Source of the DNA: an uncultured Lachnospiraceae bacterium | Lineage (GTDB): Bacteria > Bacillota > Clostridia > Lachnospirales > Lachnospiraceae | Reading direction: 5' to 3' | Assembly: GCA_958428365.1 (NCBI GenBank) | Contig: CAUAFT010000012.1 | Coordinates: forward strand, 27,527 to 91,526 | DNA: 64,000 bases | Part shown: piece after piece, positions 1-8,146 of the stretch | How positions within the stretch are numbered: the stretch's first letter is position 1 | Layout: each line of letters starts with the position of its first letter | Notes under the pieces: model-generated | Told to the model about the DNA's origin: nothing | The model's input: only the letters and a program-made list of their open reading frames with translations | The model's database searches: none | Translations under genes and position numbers: made by a program

Positions 1-312
1 CATCCCCTGGTAGTATCTGGAACGTTTTGGGATATCATCATCTTTTGTACGATTCTGCATCTCCATATTGAACTGCCGCTTATCTGTACTCTTCGCCCAG
101 GCATCCAAACGGATGGCGCGCTTTCCCGATTGATTCAGAATGACTTGCTCCACCTTAACAGTCTCAAGTTCTATCTCCTCTTCCAAAATTATGCTGAGTG
201 TACACTCATACGCCCTCTTATTTTTCATGACGGATAAAAAGAGTGCAAAGTCACTTAAGTTGAACTGATACTCCGCCGGCAGTAAGTTTCTTTTTCTTTT
301 GTCTTTTTCCAT
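1..312 (-). CDS. Rpn-family PD-(D/E)XK nuclease/transposase-like protein, N-terminal part
   Basis: The frame is open from an ATG at 312 to the left window edge (104 codons), preceded by a GGAGGG ribosome binding site six bases upstream. After a basic N-terminus (MEKDKRKRNLLPAEYQF) the protein reads KRAIRLDAWAKSTDKRQFNMEMQN, the LDxxAxxxxxxxxNxEMQ pattern of the PDDEXK_2 / Rpn family, in which the Asp and the ExQ are nuclease active-site residues. Members are linked to recombination-promoting nuclease activity and are often annotated as putative transposases. The C-terminal part lies outside the window, so intactness cannot be judged. Family call is from motif only. Confidence 0.7.
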   Translation of the reverse strand, partial: MEKDKRKRNLLPAEYQFNLSDFALFLSVMKNKRAYECTLSIILEEEIELETVKVEQVILNQSGKRAIRLDAWAKSTDKRQFNMEMQNRTKDDDIPKRSRYYQGM

Positions 313-476
313 AGATTACCCTCCTATATGAAATTTTAAAATTTGGATAAGTGCAGAATTTCTGCTGGATACGGGAATGTCCCGTCTAGAATTGAATTAG
401 ACCTGTAATTCGTTATTACTCTAACATATTTTTTGCTTTGCTTCAAGGAAGATTTTTTCATTATCTTTTTCAAAAA

Positions 477-510
477 GGGATCGGCATACTCTATATCGTA
501 TACCGATCCC
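477..510 (-). terminator. Rho-independent terminator after the coiled-coil gene
   Basis: GGGATCGG and CCGATCCC arms with inner CATAC/GTATA pairing form a stable hairpin. On the minus strand it is followed by TTTTTG. It lies 10 bases past the stop codon of the gene ending at 521. Confidence 0.8.
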
Positions 511-520
511 TCTCATTCTC

Positions 521-1264
521 TTAGCCATCTGCTTTTTTCTTATGCTGTTTTTGTCTCCAACGGAAGTACTCAGCGTCCAGATTGACCTTGATCTCCATTT
601 CCTGAGGCACTTTCTGCTCCGGCTGGAAGGTCGGCTCTTCCGATGACGTGGACACGGCTTTGCCCGTCTTCTCAAAATATTCCGGGTTGATTTTGATCTC
701 CGGTTTCCCCGCCGGGAAAAGCGGAGCCGCCACGGTGGCTGCCTTACGCTCCTCTTTCTTTTCCGTTTCTTTTTGCATCTGCTTATTCCGCTCTTCGATG
801 AGCTGACGGTATTTGTTGGTATCCTTAAGATTTTCCAGAGAGGATTTCAGTTCCAGTTGATTCTCCCGGACGATCTTCTTTCTCTCCTTCATCTCTTTTT
901 TTATGGTTCCGTACACCTGCTCCATCTCTTCGCTGGCGTCCTGAATGATCTTCTGAATACGAGTCAGGGCTTCGTCGGAATAGAGCACGGAAGCTGCGTA
1001 GATGTCTTCCGCCATATGCTCTGCATCCCGCACGATGGTATCACTCTTTTTCCGGGCTTCCCGCTCGCCTCTGTTACGGCTGTTTTCCGTAATCTCATAT
1101 TCTTCCATCATTTCATTCATGCAGTATTTTAACTGATCCAATAATTCCAAAGCGTCTTTTTTATCAACGACGACCTTCTGTGGATCCTGGTCATATGGTT
1201 CACTTTTTGAAATCAATACATGAAAATCACGAAGAACCCGCTCTACTTTGTCCTGTACACTCAT
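521..1264 (-). CDS. Coiled-coil protein of unknown function
   Basis: 247 residues, not recognised as a named family. Residues about 40-170 are a long, charged, heptad-like helix rich in Glu, Lys and Arg (for example QKIIQDASEEMEQVYGTIKK). A Lys/Glu-rich linker and a less structured C-terminal tail follow, ending in a basic patch (KQHKKKADG). No signal peptide or membrane segment is visible. The composition resembles DivIVA/GpsB-like or ATP-synthase-b-like scaffold proteins, but no diagnostic DivIVA N-terminal motif is seen. It is a single gene with its own terminator at 477-510. Function open. Confidence 0.75.
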   Translation of the reverse strand: MSVQDKVERVLRDFHVLISKSEPYDQDPQKVVVDKKDALELLDQLKYCMNEMMEEYEITENSRNRGEREARKKSDTIVRDAEHMAEDIYAASVLYSDEALTRIQKIIQDASEEMEQVYGTIKKEMKERKKIVRENQLELKSSLENLKDTNKYRQLIEERNKQMQKETEKKEERKAATVAAPLFPAGKPEIKINPEYFEKTGKAVSTSSEEPTFQPEQKVPQEMEIKVNLDAEYFRWRQKQHKKKADG

Positions 1265-1395
1265 TGCTGTTCTCCCTATTTACCCACCTTAATGCTTACT
1301 TATCTCTAAGATAGCATAAAACGGTTCTCTTTTCAAGAAAGAACAAACGCTTACGGATATTCCAAAATATTCCTGAAATTATGCAAAACAGGTCT

Positions 1396-2814
1396 CTAAA
1401 AACGGAAATCTCTCTTTCCCTCATGGATGTTCTCTATATATTCCTTTGCTTTTTCCTTTACCTTCGGGTTCGTGATTACCTCCAGCTCCTTCGCAATCAA
1501 TGCCTCCCCGATTTCTTTTGTCTTAGGGCTGGCATAGTCCTCCAGATATTCTTTTAAAGTCATTAGTGCATTCGGATGGCAGCAGTTGACGATCTGACGG
1601 TTTTTTAACAGGGTCATGAAGCGGTCTCCGGTTCTGCCCTCACGGTAGCAGGCAGTACAAAAACTTGGCACAAATCCCATCTCCATCAACCACTGCACCA
1701 CCTCATCCAGGGTCCTTCGGTCGCTGACATCGAACTGCGCGGAATTTTCATCCTCCGGCTCCGGCTCCTCATAACCTCCCACACTGGTTCTGGAACCACC
1801 GCTGATCTGGGAAATTCCCAACTGTAATACCTTCTTACGAGTCTCAGCAGATTCTCTTGTGGACACGATCATACCCGTGTACGGAACCGCTATACGGATG
1901 CAGGCTACGATCTTCGCAAACAGCTCATCGGAAATACCATTGTCAAAATCATCCGGATCAATGTCATCCGCACGTCGAAGCCTTGGAACACTGATGGTAT
2001 GAGGACCCACTCCTTTTGCAGCTTCCAGGTGTTCCGCATGCATGATGATTCCCGCGAAATCATAGCGGTAGTTGTTCAGTCCAAAGAGAACGCCGAGACC
2101 CACGTCGTCAATCCCGCCCTCCATGGCTCTGTCCATAGCTTCCGTATGGTAGGCGTAATCATGCTTTGGTCCTGTCGGATGGAGCTTCTCGTAGTTTTCC
2201 TTATGATAGGTTTCCTGGAAGAGTATGTAGGTTCCAATCCCTGCTTCCTTCAGTTTCCTGTAATTTTCCACTGTAGTGGCGGCAATATTAACATTGACAC
2301 GACGGATGGCTCCGTTCTTGTGTTTAATGCTGTAGATCGTCTGGATGCATTCTAAGATGTACTCGATGGGATTGTTTACCGGATCCTCACCAGCTTCGAT
2401 GGCAAGACGTTTGTGCCCCATATCCTGAAGGGCTGTGACCTCCCTTACGATATCTTCCTGGGTCAGTTTTTTTCTCGTAATGTGCTTGTTCTTAGCATGG
2501 TATGGACAGTATTCACAGCCGTTGATACAATAGTTGGACAGATACAGCGGAGCAAACATCACGATACGGTTTCCGTAAAATTCCTCCTTAATCTCCTTAG
2601 CAAGGGCGTAGATCTCCTGATTCTTCTCCTCGATATCGCAGTCTAAGAGTACCAGAGCTTCCCTGTGGGAGATTCCCTTCTTCTCTCTCGCCTTATTCAG
2701 AATACGGTTGATCTCTTCCACATTACTTTTGTTCTTTTCTCCGTATTCCAGGGTCTCAAGAATCTCCTCATGGGAGATAAATTCCTCCGCTTTGCTTGAT
2801 TTTACATCATACAT
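1396..2814 (-). CDS. hydG: [FeFe]-hydrogenase H-cluster maturase HydG (radical SAM tyrosine lyase)
   Basis: 472 residues, normal length for HydG. HydG cleaves tyrosine with SAM chemistry to give the CO and CN ligands of the hydrogenase H-cluster. The radical SAM cluster motif CX3CX2C is seen as CINGCEYC near residue 95. The C-terminal Cys-rich auxiliary-cluster region CTACYREGRTGDRFM followed by NCCHPNA is diagnostic of HydG over ThiH. It lies 83 bases downstream of hydE and in the same direction, behind a TM1266-type regulator. HydF and the hydrogenase itself are not in the window. Confidence 0.95.
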   Translation of the reverse strand: MYDVKSSKAEEFISHEEILETLEYGEKNKSNVEEINRILNKAREKKGISHREALVLLDCDIEEKNQEIYALAKEIKEEFYGNRIVMFAPLYLSNYCINGCEYCPYHAKNKHITRKKLTQEDIVREVTALQDMGHKRLAIEAGEDPVNNPIEYILECIQTIYSIKHKNGAIRRVNVNIAATTVENYRKLKEAGIGTYILFQETYHKENYEKLHPTGPKHDYAYHTEAMDRAMEGGIDDVGLGVLFGLNNYRYDFAGIIMHAEHLEAAKGVGPHTISVPRLRRADDIDPDDFDNGISDELFAKIVACIRIAVPYTGMIVSTRESAETRKKVLQLGISQISGGSRTSVGGYEEPEPEDENSAQFDVSDRRTLDEVVQWLMEMGFVPSFCTACYREGRTGDRFMTLLKNRQIVNCCHPNALMTLKEYLEDYASPKTKEIGEALIAKELEVITNPKVKEKAKEYIENIHEGKRDFRF

Positions 2815-2897
2815 TTTTGCTTTCCTCCTTATTTTTAAAATGAATCTAATTCTTACTTTTATAAATATGAGACTGTCATCTCACTCAATCATTCCAT

Positions 2898-3947
2898 CTA
2901 TCCGTTCTGTCTCTTCCAGCCTGGTGCGTCGCCCCGGTCTGTTACAAGCTCGCAGCCGATGGTTTTCATACGGTTGTTCAGGCAGTATCGACATTCCGCC
3001 GCCTCATCCCCGGTACAGATCTTATTGTCATACAACTCGTATTTTTTGCGCACGTCCGTAGGGGAGAGATTCGGCATGACTACATTGGCTCCCGCCAGGA
3101 TCCCTTTTTCTCTGCCCTTCGGGTCGATGGTCCCAAGGGCGGTGGTGGCTGGCAGAAGAACATACGGTTCTAAGATGCGGATCAGACTTAACAGATACAG
3201 AGTCTGTTCCACAGTTCCTCCTCTTTCCTCCCGAAACGGCGTCTCGTGGTGGGGAACAAAGGGACCAATACCCACCATGTGAGGCTGTAACTCCTGAATC
3301 AGGAGCATATCCTCCGCCAGGGTCTTAGCACTTTGTCCCGGACTCCCCACCATAAAACCGCAGCCTACCTGATAACCTATTTCTTTTAACTCCATTAAAC
3401 AGTTCTTTCGGTGTTCAAAGGACATTTCCGGGGGATGAAGCTGTTCATAATGAACACGATCTGCGGTCTCATGTCTTAAAAGATAGCGGTCTGCCCCCGC
3501 CTTAAAATATGCTTCATAGCTTTCCCGGCTTTTTTCTCCGATGGAGAGAGTAATGGCACAGTCGGGATGTCTTACCTTAATGGATTTTAGTATTTCTACA
3601 ATACGTTCATCGGTGTAGTAATTGTCCTCACCGCCCTGTAGGACGTAGGTCCGAAACCCCAATTCATAGCCGATGTCAGTGCACTCTAAAATCTGTTCCA
3701 GGGTGAGTCGGTAACGCTCTGCATTTTGATTGCTCCTTCGGATACCACAGTAATAGCAGTCATTTTTGCAGTAGTTGGTAAATTCGATTAAGCCCCGGAC
3801 ATAGACCTGATTGCCGAATTGTTCCTCCCGGATACGGCGGGCCATGGCGGCGGCTTCTTCCTGATCATGTTGCTGCCCTGCTATCAGGTTTTCCCATTCT
3901 TCTTTTGTAAGCATTCGCTCTCGCTCTAATTTTTGCAGTAAGTTCAT
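2898..3947 (-). CDS. hydE: [FeFe]-hydrogenase H-cluster maturase HydE (radical SAM)
   Basis: 349 residues, typical for HydE, which acts with HydG and HydF to build the diiron subcluster and supply the dithiomethylamine bridge. The SAM cluster motif CKNDCYYCGIRRSN lies near residues 60-75. The glycine-rich strand YVLQGGED and the C-terminal CRYCLNNR region also fit HydE rather than biotin synthase. The ATG at 3947 has an AAGGAGAAGAG binding site directly upstream. It stands between a TM1266-type regulator and hydG, an arrangement found in many Clostridia. Confidence 0.95.
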   Translation of the reverse strand: MNLLQKLERERMLTKEEWENLIAGQQHDQEEAAAMARRIREEQFGNQVYVRGLIEFTNYCKNDCYYCGIRRSNQNAERYRLTLEQILECTDIGYELGFRTYVLQGGEDNYYTDERIVEILKSIKVRHPDCAITLSIGEKSRESYEAYFKAGADRYLLRHETADRVHYEQLHPPEMSFEHRKNCLMELKEIGYQVGCGFMVGSPGQSAKTLAEDMLLIQELQPHMVGIGPFVPHHETPFREERGGTVEQTLYLLSLIRILEPYVLLPATTALGTIDPKGREKGILAGANVVMPNLSPTDVRKKYELYDNKICTGDEAAECRYCLNNRMKTIGCELVTDRGDAPGWKRQNG

Positions 3948-4003
3948 GCTCTTCTCCTTAAAATATTTTCAGAAATCCTGTCTTTCCCGAATCAGAATCC
4001 TTC

Positions 4004-4249
4004 TTAAAGTTTTGAATATACCGCCTTTGCAGTTACGCCTTCTAACATGCCGAGTTTTCCTGAAAGGCTGCTGATGACGTTCTGAGGCGCGTCGATGGCG
4101 ATGCTGATTAAGTTCACCCCTCGTTCTTTGTGGGGGATGCCCATTCTTCCGATGATGTATTCACCATACTCGTGGAGAATCTGGTTGAGGCGTTCTACGC
4201 TTTCGGATTTTTCTACGACGATGGCGATGTTGGCAAGTCTTGTATCCAT
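4004..4249 (-). CDS. TM1266-type iron-only hydrogenase system regulator
   Basis: 81 residues from the chosen ATG at 4249 (MDTRLANIAIVVE), which has AAAGGA eight bases upstream. A longer frame opens at 4303 inside the previous gene but has no binding site. This small alpha/beta ACT-like protein (NikR C-terminal-like fold) is regularly encoded next to [FeFe]-hydrogenase maturases and is annotated as a putative hydrogenase-system regulator. The GRMGIPHKERGVNLISIAID core matches the family. Its ligand and target are not known. It heads the hydE-hydG run, 56 bases before hydE. Confidence 0.85.
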   Translation of the reverse strand: MDTRLANIAIVVEKSESVERLNQILHEYGEYIIGRMGIPHKERGVNLISIAIDAPQNVISSLSGKLGMLEGVTAKAVYSKL

Positions 4250-4299
4250 GGTGGAAATCCTTTCTGTTGTGGTATTCTGTGTGTACTTTAATTTTGCAA

Positions 4300-4830
4300 T
4301 CATTGATATGGTTCACTTTTTAATTTTTCTTCCACTCGATAGTACTGCACCTGCATTCCCAGCTTTTCATATAACTTCAGGGCTTTTTCATTAAAATTCC
4401 AGACACAGAGTTCCAATGATTCTGCTCCCTCATCTATAGCCTGTTTTCGAGATTTTAAAATGAGCTTTGTTGCCACACCCTGGCTGCGATATTCCGGTAA
4501 GGTGACCAAATCTTCTATATAAGCTACTTTTCGTGCTTTGCAAACAAAATTTTCTGGTGTTTCAGAAATTTTCCCAAAACAAAGCCCCACGATACGTTGT
4601 TCGCATACTGCCACCCATGCTATCGGGCACGGCAACGATAGCAATTTTTCAAATTCCTCTTTTGTGTAGCTGTCTTCCAGATTTTTAAAATAATCAGGTC
4701 TTGCCAGCCGATGTTCTTTAAATACCAGTTCTTCCAACTCTTTAACGCTCTGATAATCTTCTTTTTCCGCTTTTCGTATGACCAATGTTTTTCTCCTGTA
4801 GTTGTAAAATTCATGCTGTAAATTACGCAT
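4300..4830 (-). CDS. GNAT-family N-acetyltransferase
   Basis: 176 residues with a GNAT fold in the expected order: N-terminal VIRKAEKEDYQSV, acetyl-CoA binding motif A seen as VTLPEYRSQGVATKLI (RxxGxA pyrophosphate loop), and motif B NEKALKLYEKLGMQ near the C-terminus. The substrate cannot be predicted. The first ATG has AGGGA only a few bases upstream, so a start slightly downstream is possible. Its stop overlaps the non-preferred upstream ATG of the TM1266-type gene, so co-transcription is likely. Confidence 0.85.
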   Translation of the reverse strand: MRNLQHEFYNYRRKTLVIRKAEKEDYQSVKELEELVFKEHRLARPDYFKNLEDSYTKEEFEKLLSLPCPIAWVAVCEQRIVGLCFGKISETPENFVCKARKVAYIEDLVTLPEYRSQGVATKLILKSRKQAIDEGAESLELCVWNFNEKALKLYEKLGMQVQYYRVEEKLKSEPYQ

Positions 4831-4939
4831 ACTTCCCTAAAATCTTCTTATAGCCTCCATTCGAAGTTGCGACGATTCAGACTGTCATAATGTCTTTATT
4901 TCAAATCCAAATTCATGCAAGATAAGATCGTCATCTAAT

Positions 4940-5452
4940 CTATCTGCTTCCTTTTATAAATGCTGTGAGCTGTCTTTGATTCTTAATGACGATTGTTTTC
5001 GATGCATATTTTTTTAAGACATCACGATATCGTCTTTTATATTCCCCCGTCCTTCCAGCGTAAAGAATCCACGAGATAAATTCAAAATCTATTTTTTCAG
5101 GGCAATCCTTTGTCATAGATTCTCTGGTCTCCCCTCTGTATCTCACATATCTTTTCATTGCACGTCCAAGACAGGCAAAACGATTAAAATTCATAAAAAT
5201 AATTTTATCCGCTTCCTCCATACGTCTCTGAAAACACAGATTCGCATAATTACCGTCAATTACCCAGGATGTGTTCTGATTTAAGAATCGTTCTACAAGC
5301 ATTTTCTCTTCTGCCTGCGGTCTTTCTTTCCAGTCGGGAAGCCAATGTACACAATCTAAATAGAGAACCGGAATATGATATTTTTTTGACAAATATTTTG
5401 CCAGGGTCGATTTTCCACAACCGCTATATCCAATAATTGCAATTTTCATCAT
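4940..5452 (-). CDS. FlaR-like P-loop kinase (DNA topology modulation protein family)
   Basis: 170 residues of the adenylate-kinase-like P-loop superfamily. Walker A is GYSGCGKST at residues 8-16, followed by YLDCVHWLPDWKER, the Asp/His/Trp strand typical of proteins annotated FlaR or topology modulation protein. The substrate of this family is not established. No clear binding site precedes the ATG pair at 5452. A terminator for the upstream gene lies between, so this gene probably has its own weak promoter. Confidence 0.75.
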   Translation of the reverse strand: MMKIAIIGYSGCGKSTLAKYLSKKYHIPVLYLDCVHWLPDWKERPQAEEKMLVERFLNQNTSWVIDGNYANLCFQRRMEEADKIIFMNFNRFACLGRAMKRYVRYRGETRESMTKDCPEKIDFEFISWILYAGRTGEYKRRYRDVLKKYASKTIVIKNQRQLTAFIKGSR

Positions 5453-5493
5453 GTTTTTTTACAAATTAATTTCATTCTAATAAGACAACAAAA

Positions 5494-5523
5494 GCCCTTG
5501 TGCCTGCAATAAGGCACAAGGGC
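5494..5523 (-). terminator. Terminator downstream of the XRE regulator
   Basis: A perfect 12-bp stem (GCCCTTGTGCCT with its complement) closes a 6-base loop. On the minus strand it is followed by TTTTGTTGTCTT. It lies about 140 bases after the regulator gene ending at 5661. Confidence 0.8.
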
Positions 5524-5660
5524 AGTATGATCTCATAAACGATCCTATCGCGTTACTTACATTACTGTCATATTTATTCTGTGCCTTTTTTCGCAGGACG
5601 AACCTTTGAAATCAGGTGCGTTATGGTTAGGATAACATAAATATGTGAAATTGTCTATTT

Positions 5661-6275
5661 TTATTCCTTTGTCAAAACTTTCTTACACCAGCCTGCCTTC
5701 CCGCAGTGGGGGCACCTCAACCATCTGGTAGTCAACATATGCATTCCCATAGAATAGGCGCCAAAGGTAGGAATAAACGCCTCCTCACAATGCCTGCATT
5801 TGTAATACCCGATCTTACACTCTCCCTGCATTGCCACATAGAGTCCTGCTGCAAAGATAACACATGCGATCAACACCAATGTGACCTTTACCGGCAGGCT
5901 CATCACCTCCGTGTAGGTGACAACCACCAGGAGCAGGGTTATAAAGGAGATCGTAGCGATCACTCCTGTGATGGCAGTAAGTATCATTTTCGTCTTATTT
6001 TCTTCTTTTTCTCTCATCATATTCACCATATTTTCCTCCGCTTTCTTACGATAATCCCTGTCAGCCACCTTTTCCCCGGAGAGAAGTTCATTGACACTGA
6101 TGTCCAATGTATCGCACAGCGGAAGCAGCAATGAAATCTCCGGGAAACCATTTCCGCACTCCCATTTGGAAACGGTCTTATCGCTGATGTCAAGGATCTC
6201 TGCCAGTTGTTTCTGAGTGTAACTTTTCTGTTTTCTCTGTTCTGCGATAAACCTTCCGGTTTTTATCTGATCCAT
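5661..6275 (-). CDS. Membrane-anchored XRE-family regulator with C-terminal zinc ribbon
   Basis: 204 residues in three parts. Residues 1-65 are a helix-turn-helix of the XRE type (YTQKQLAEILDISDKTVSKWE). Residues about 95-150 form two hydrophobic membrane segments. Residues about 155-200 carry two CxxC pairs (CRHC and CPHC), a zinc ribbon. The DNA-binding domain should face the cytoplasm while tethered to the membrane. It is transcribed away from an S2P-like protease gene at 6617, with an inverted repeat between them. Role unknown; membrane release by the neighbour is only a hypothesis. Confidence 0.85.
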   Translation of the reverse strand: MDQIKTGRFIAEQRKQKSYTQKQLAEILDISDKTVSKWECGNGFPEISLLLPLCDTLDISVNELLSGEKVADRDYRKKAEENMVNMMREKEENKTKMILTAITGVIATISFITLLLVVVTYTEVMSLPVKVTLVLIACVIFAAGLYVAMQGECKIGYYKCRHCEEAFIPTFGAYSMGMHMLTTRWLRCPHCGKAGWCKKVLTKE

Positions 6276-6327
6276 GGTCTCCTCCTTTCTGATTCCATTA
6301 TCCTTCCTCTAATGTGAATATGACACT

Positions 6328-6374
6328 CACGGAGCGTAGAATATGGTGAATTTATGCGGATTCTACGTTTCGTG
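6328..6374. promoter_or_regulatory. Inverted repeat between divergent regulator and protease genes
   Basis: CACGGAGCGTAGAAT and ATTCTACGTTTCGTG form 15-base arms with two mismatched positions around a 17-base spacer. The element sits in the 341-bp divergent intergenic region (6276-6616), about 50 bp from the regulator start. It has no T-run on either side, so an operator is more likely than a terminator. The remainder of the gap shows no further gene. Confidence 0.5.
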
Positions 6375-6616
6375 GAATGGGCTGTTTTCATTTCTGCTCT
6401 TCGTATGTTCCATTTTGTATAAATTATAGCACGGATACCCATGCAAGTCATTTCTTTTCTACTTTTATAAAATGTCATATTATTTTCAACCCCACCGCAG
6501 TTATTCCCTTGATAAATCCATGGAAAATCATAAACAGAAATGATATGATATCTGCATACGAACACGAAAAAAGCAAAATCGCAAAAGATGAACTACCCAT
6601 GAACAGGAGAGAATCC

Positions 6617-7660
6617 ATGAATCTGACAATAAACGTTTCCCCCGAAAACACACTCTTTCTTATCGCCCTTCTTCTGGTCGCCCTCTATCTGGCTGTCTTT
6701 TTACAGCTCATCCTCCACGAAGCCGGACATCTGATTTTTGGTCTTATCAGTGGATACCATTTTACTTCCTTTCGCATCGGAAATCTGATGTGGCTGAAAA
6801 AAGACGGACATCTTCAGCTAAAACGTCTCTCCCTCGCCGGGACCGGAGGTCAGTGCCTGATGTCGCCTCCGGAACTCGTAAATGGAAAGATCCCTTTTGT
6901 CCTTTACAATCTGGGGGGACCGCTTGTGAACCTGCTCCTTGGCATTCTCTCCCTTTGCCTTTACCTGCTTTTTGATCTTCCCGTCTGGCTCGATAACTGG
7001 TTTTTGATTCATACGGTTCTTGGATTTGGTTTCGCATTCATCAACGGTATTCCCATTGTTCCATTGGGTAACGACGGAAGCAATACCCTGGCTCTTTTAA
7101 AAAGCGACGGCGCCCTCTATTCTTTTTGGATTCAACTGCGGGCGAATGCCCTGTTGGCTCAGGGAACCCGCTTAAAAGATATGCCAAAGGAGTGGTTTGC
7201 CCTTCCTCCGAAAGAAGAGATGAAAAATTCCATGTCTGCCGTAAGAGCCGTCCTCGCCTGCAACCGCCTGCTGGATATGCACAGATTTTCGGAAAGCGCA
7301 GCTCTTATGATGGAACTGCTTGAGCCCTCCACCGGAGAAAAAACAACGATGACCGACCTCCACCGGGGACTGCTGATCTGCGATCTCATCTACTGCGAAG
7401 CGATAAATGAAAACCGTCTGGAATTTTTTAAAAAATGGTATCAATGGGATCTGCAAAAATTCATGAAGTCCATGAAGAAATTCCCTTCCGTACTGCGTAC
7501 AGAATACGTCTATGCCCTTTTTGTAGAAAAAGACCGAAAAAAAGCGGAGGATCTTCAGCTGCAGTTCCAAAGATGCATCCGCTCTTATCCTTATCCTGCC
7601 GATATCGAAAGCGAACAGGAATTGATGGAGATCGCCTTACAAAAATTCAACAAGATGTAA
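6617..7660 (+). CDS. M50 / site-2-protease-like membrane metalloprotease
   Basis: 347 residues from the ATG at 6617, chosen because AGGAGA lies six bases upstream; ATGs farther upstream lack such a site. A hydrophobic N-terminal segment contains HEAGH at residues 34-38, the zinc motif of M50 intramembrane proteases. A second membrane motif, NGIPIVPLGNDG at residues 143-154, supplies the NxxPxxxxDG Asp ligand. Residues from about 200 are soluble and helical, not typical of SpoIVFB or RseP, so this is a divergent member. It is divergent from a membrane-tethered XRE regulator and convergent with atpC. Confidence 0.75.
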   Translation: MNLTINVSPENTLFLIALLLVALYLAVFLQLILHEAGHLIFGLISGYHFTSFRIGNLMWLKKDGHLQLKRLSLAGTGGQCLMSPPELVNGKIPFVLYNLGGPLVNLLLGILSLCLYLLFDLPVWLDNWFLIHTVLGFGFAFINGIPIVPLGNDGSNTLALLKSDGALYSFWIQLRANALLAQGTRLKDMPKEWFALPPKEEMKNSMSAVRAVLACNRLLDMHRFSESAALMMELLEPSTGEKTTMTDLHRGLLICDLIYCEAINENRLEFFKKWYQWDLQKFMKSMKKFPSVLRTEYVYALFVEKDRKKAEDLQLQFQRCIRSYPYPADIESEQELMEIALQKFNKM

Positions 7661-7720
7661 CCGGGATCTGATTCCTAGTATCAAATACCGCTGATAGGCG
7701 CAGGTTTCCAGCTGCACATC

Positions 7721-8146
7721 TCAATATCCCACCGGATGACTCCGGTTCCCAGCCTTCAACCTGGACATCGCCCTCGCCAGGGAAGCCTTGGAGCGGTGAT
7801 ACTCCTGAATACTCTGCTTCTGGCGAAGCTGCTCCTCCGCCCGCTCCTTTGCCTCTCTCGCACGGTAAATATCAATCTCTTCCGGGTACTCGCAGGTATC
7901 CACGATCACCATGGCGCGGTTATTAATCACCTGCGCTAATCCGGTTCCCGTGACACCGGATATCCATTCCCCGTCCTCCTTTTGGATCTGGATCTCTCCG
8001 ATCTCTACGGCAAAGACCATATTTTCATGGTGCGCCTGGATCGCCTTTTTTCCATCCTCCAGGGGCAGGATCACCTGGATACACCTGCCGTCGAAAAATA
8101 CACGGTCGCAGGCTATGACTTTCAGACTAAACGTATTGTTTGGCAT
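7721..8146 (-). CDS. atpC: ATP synthase epsilon subunit (operon 1)
   Basis: 141 residues. It has the N-terminal beta-sandwich (FSLKVIACDRVFFDGRCIQVILP) and a C-terminal two-helix hairpin rich in Arg and Glu (YRAREAKERAEEQLRQKQ). It couples the rotor to F1 and can inhibit ATP hydrolysis. Last gene of the first atpBEFHAGDC set; its start overlaps the end of atpD by 20 bases. It differs clearly from the second epsilon subunit in the window (33831-34235). Confidence 0.92.
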   Translation of the reverse strand: MPNNTFSLKVIACDRVFFDGRCIQVILPLEDGKKAIQAHHENMVFAVEIGEIQIQKEDGEWISGVTGTGLAQVINNRAMVIVDTCEYPEEIDIYRAREAKERAEEQLRQKQSIQEYHRSKASLARAMSRLKAGNRSHPVGY

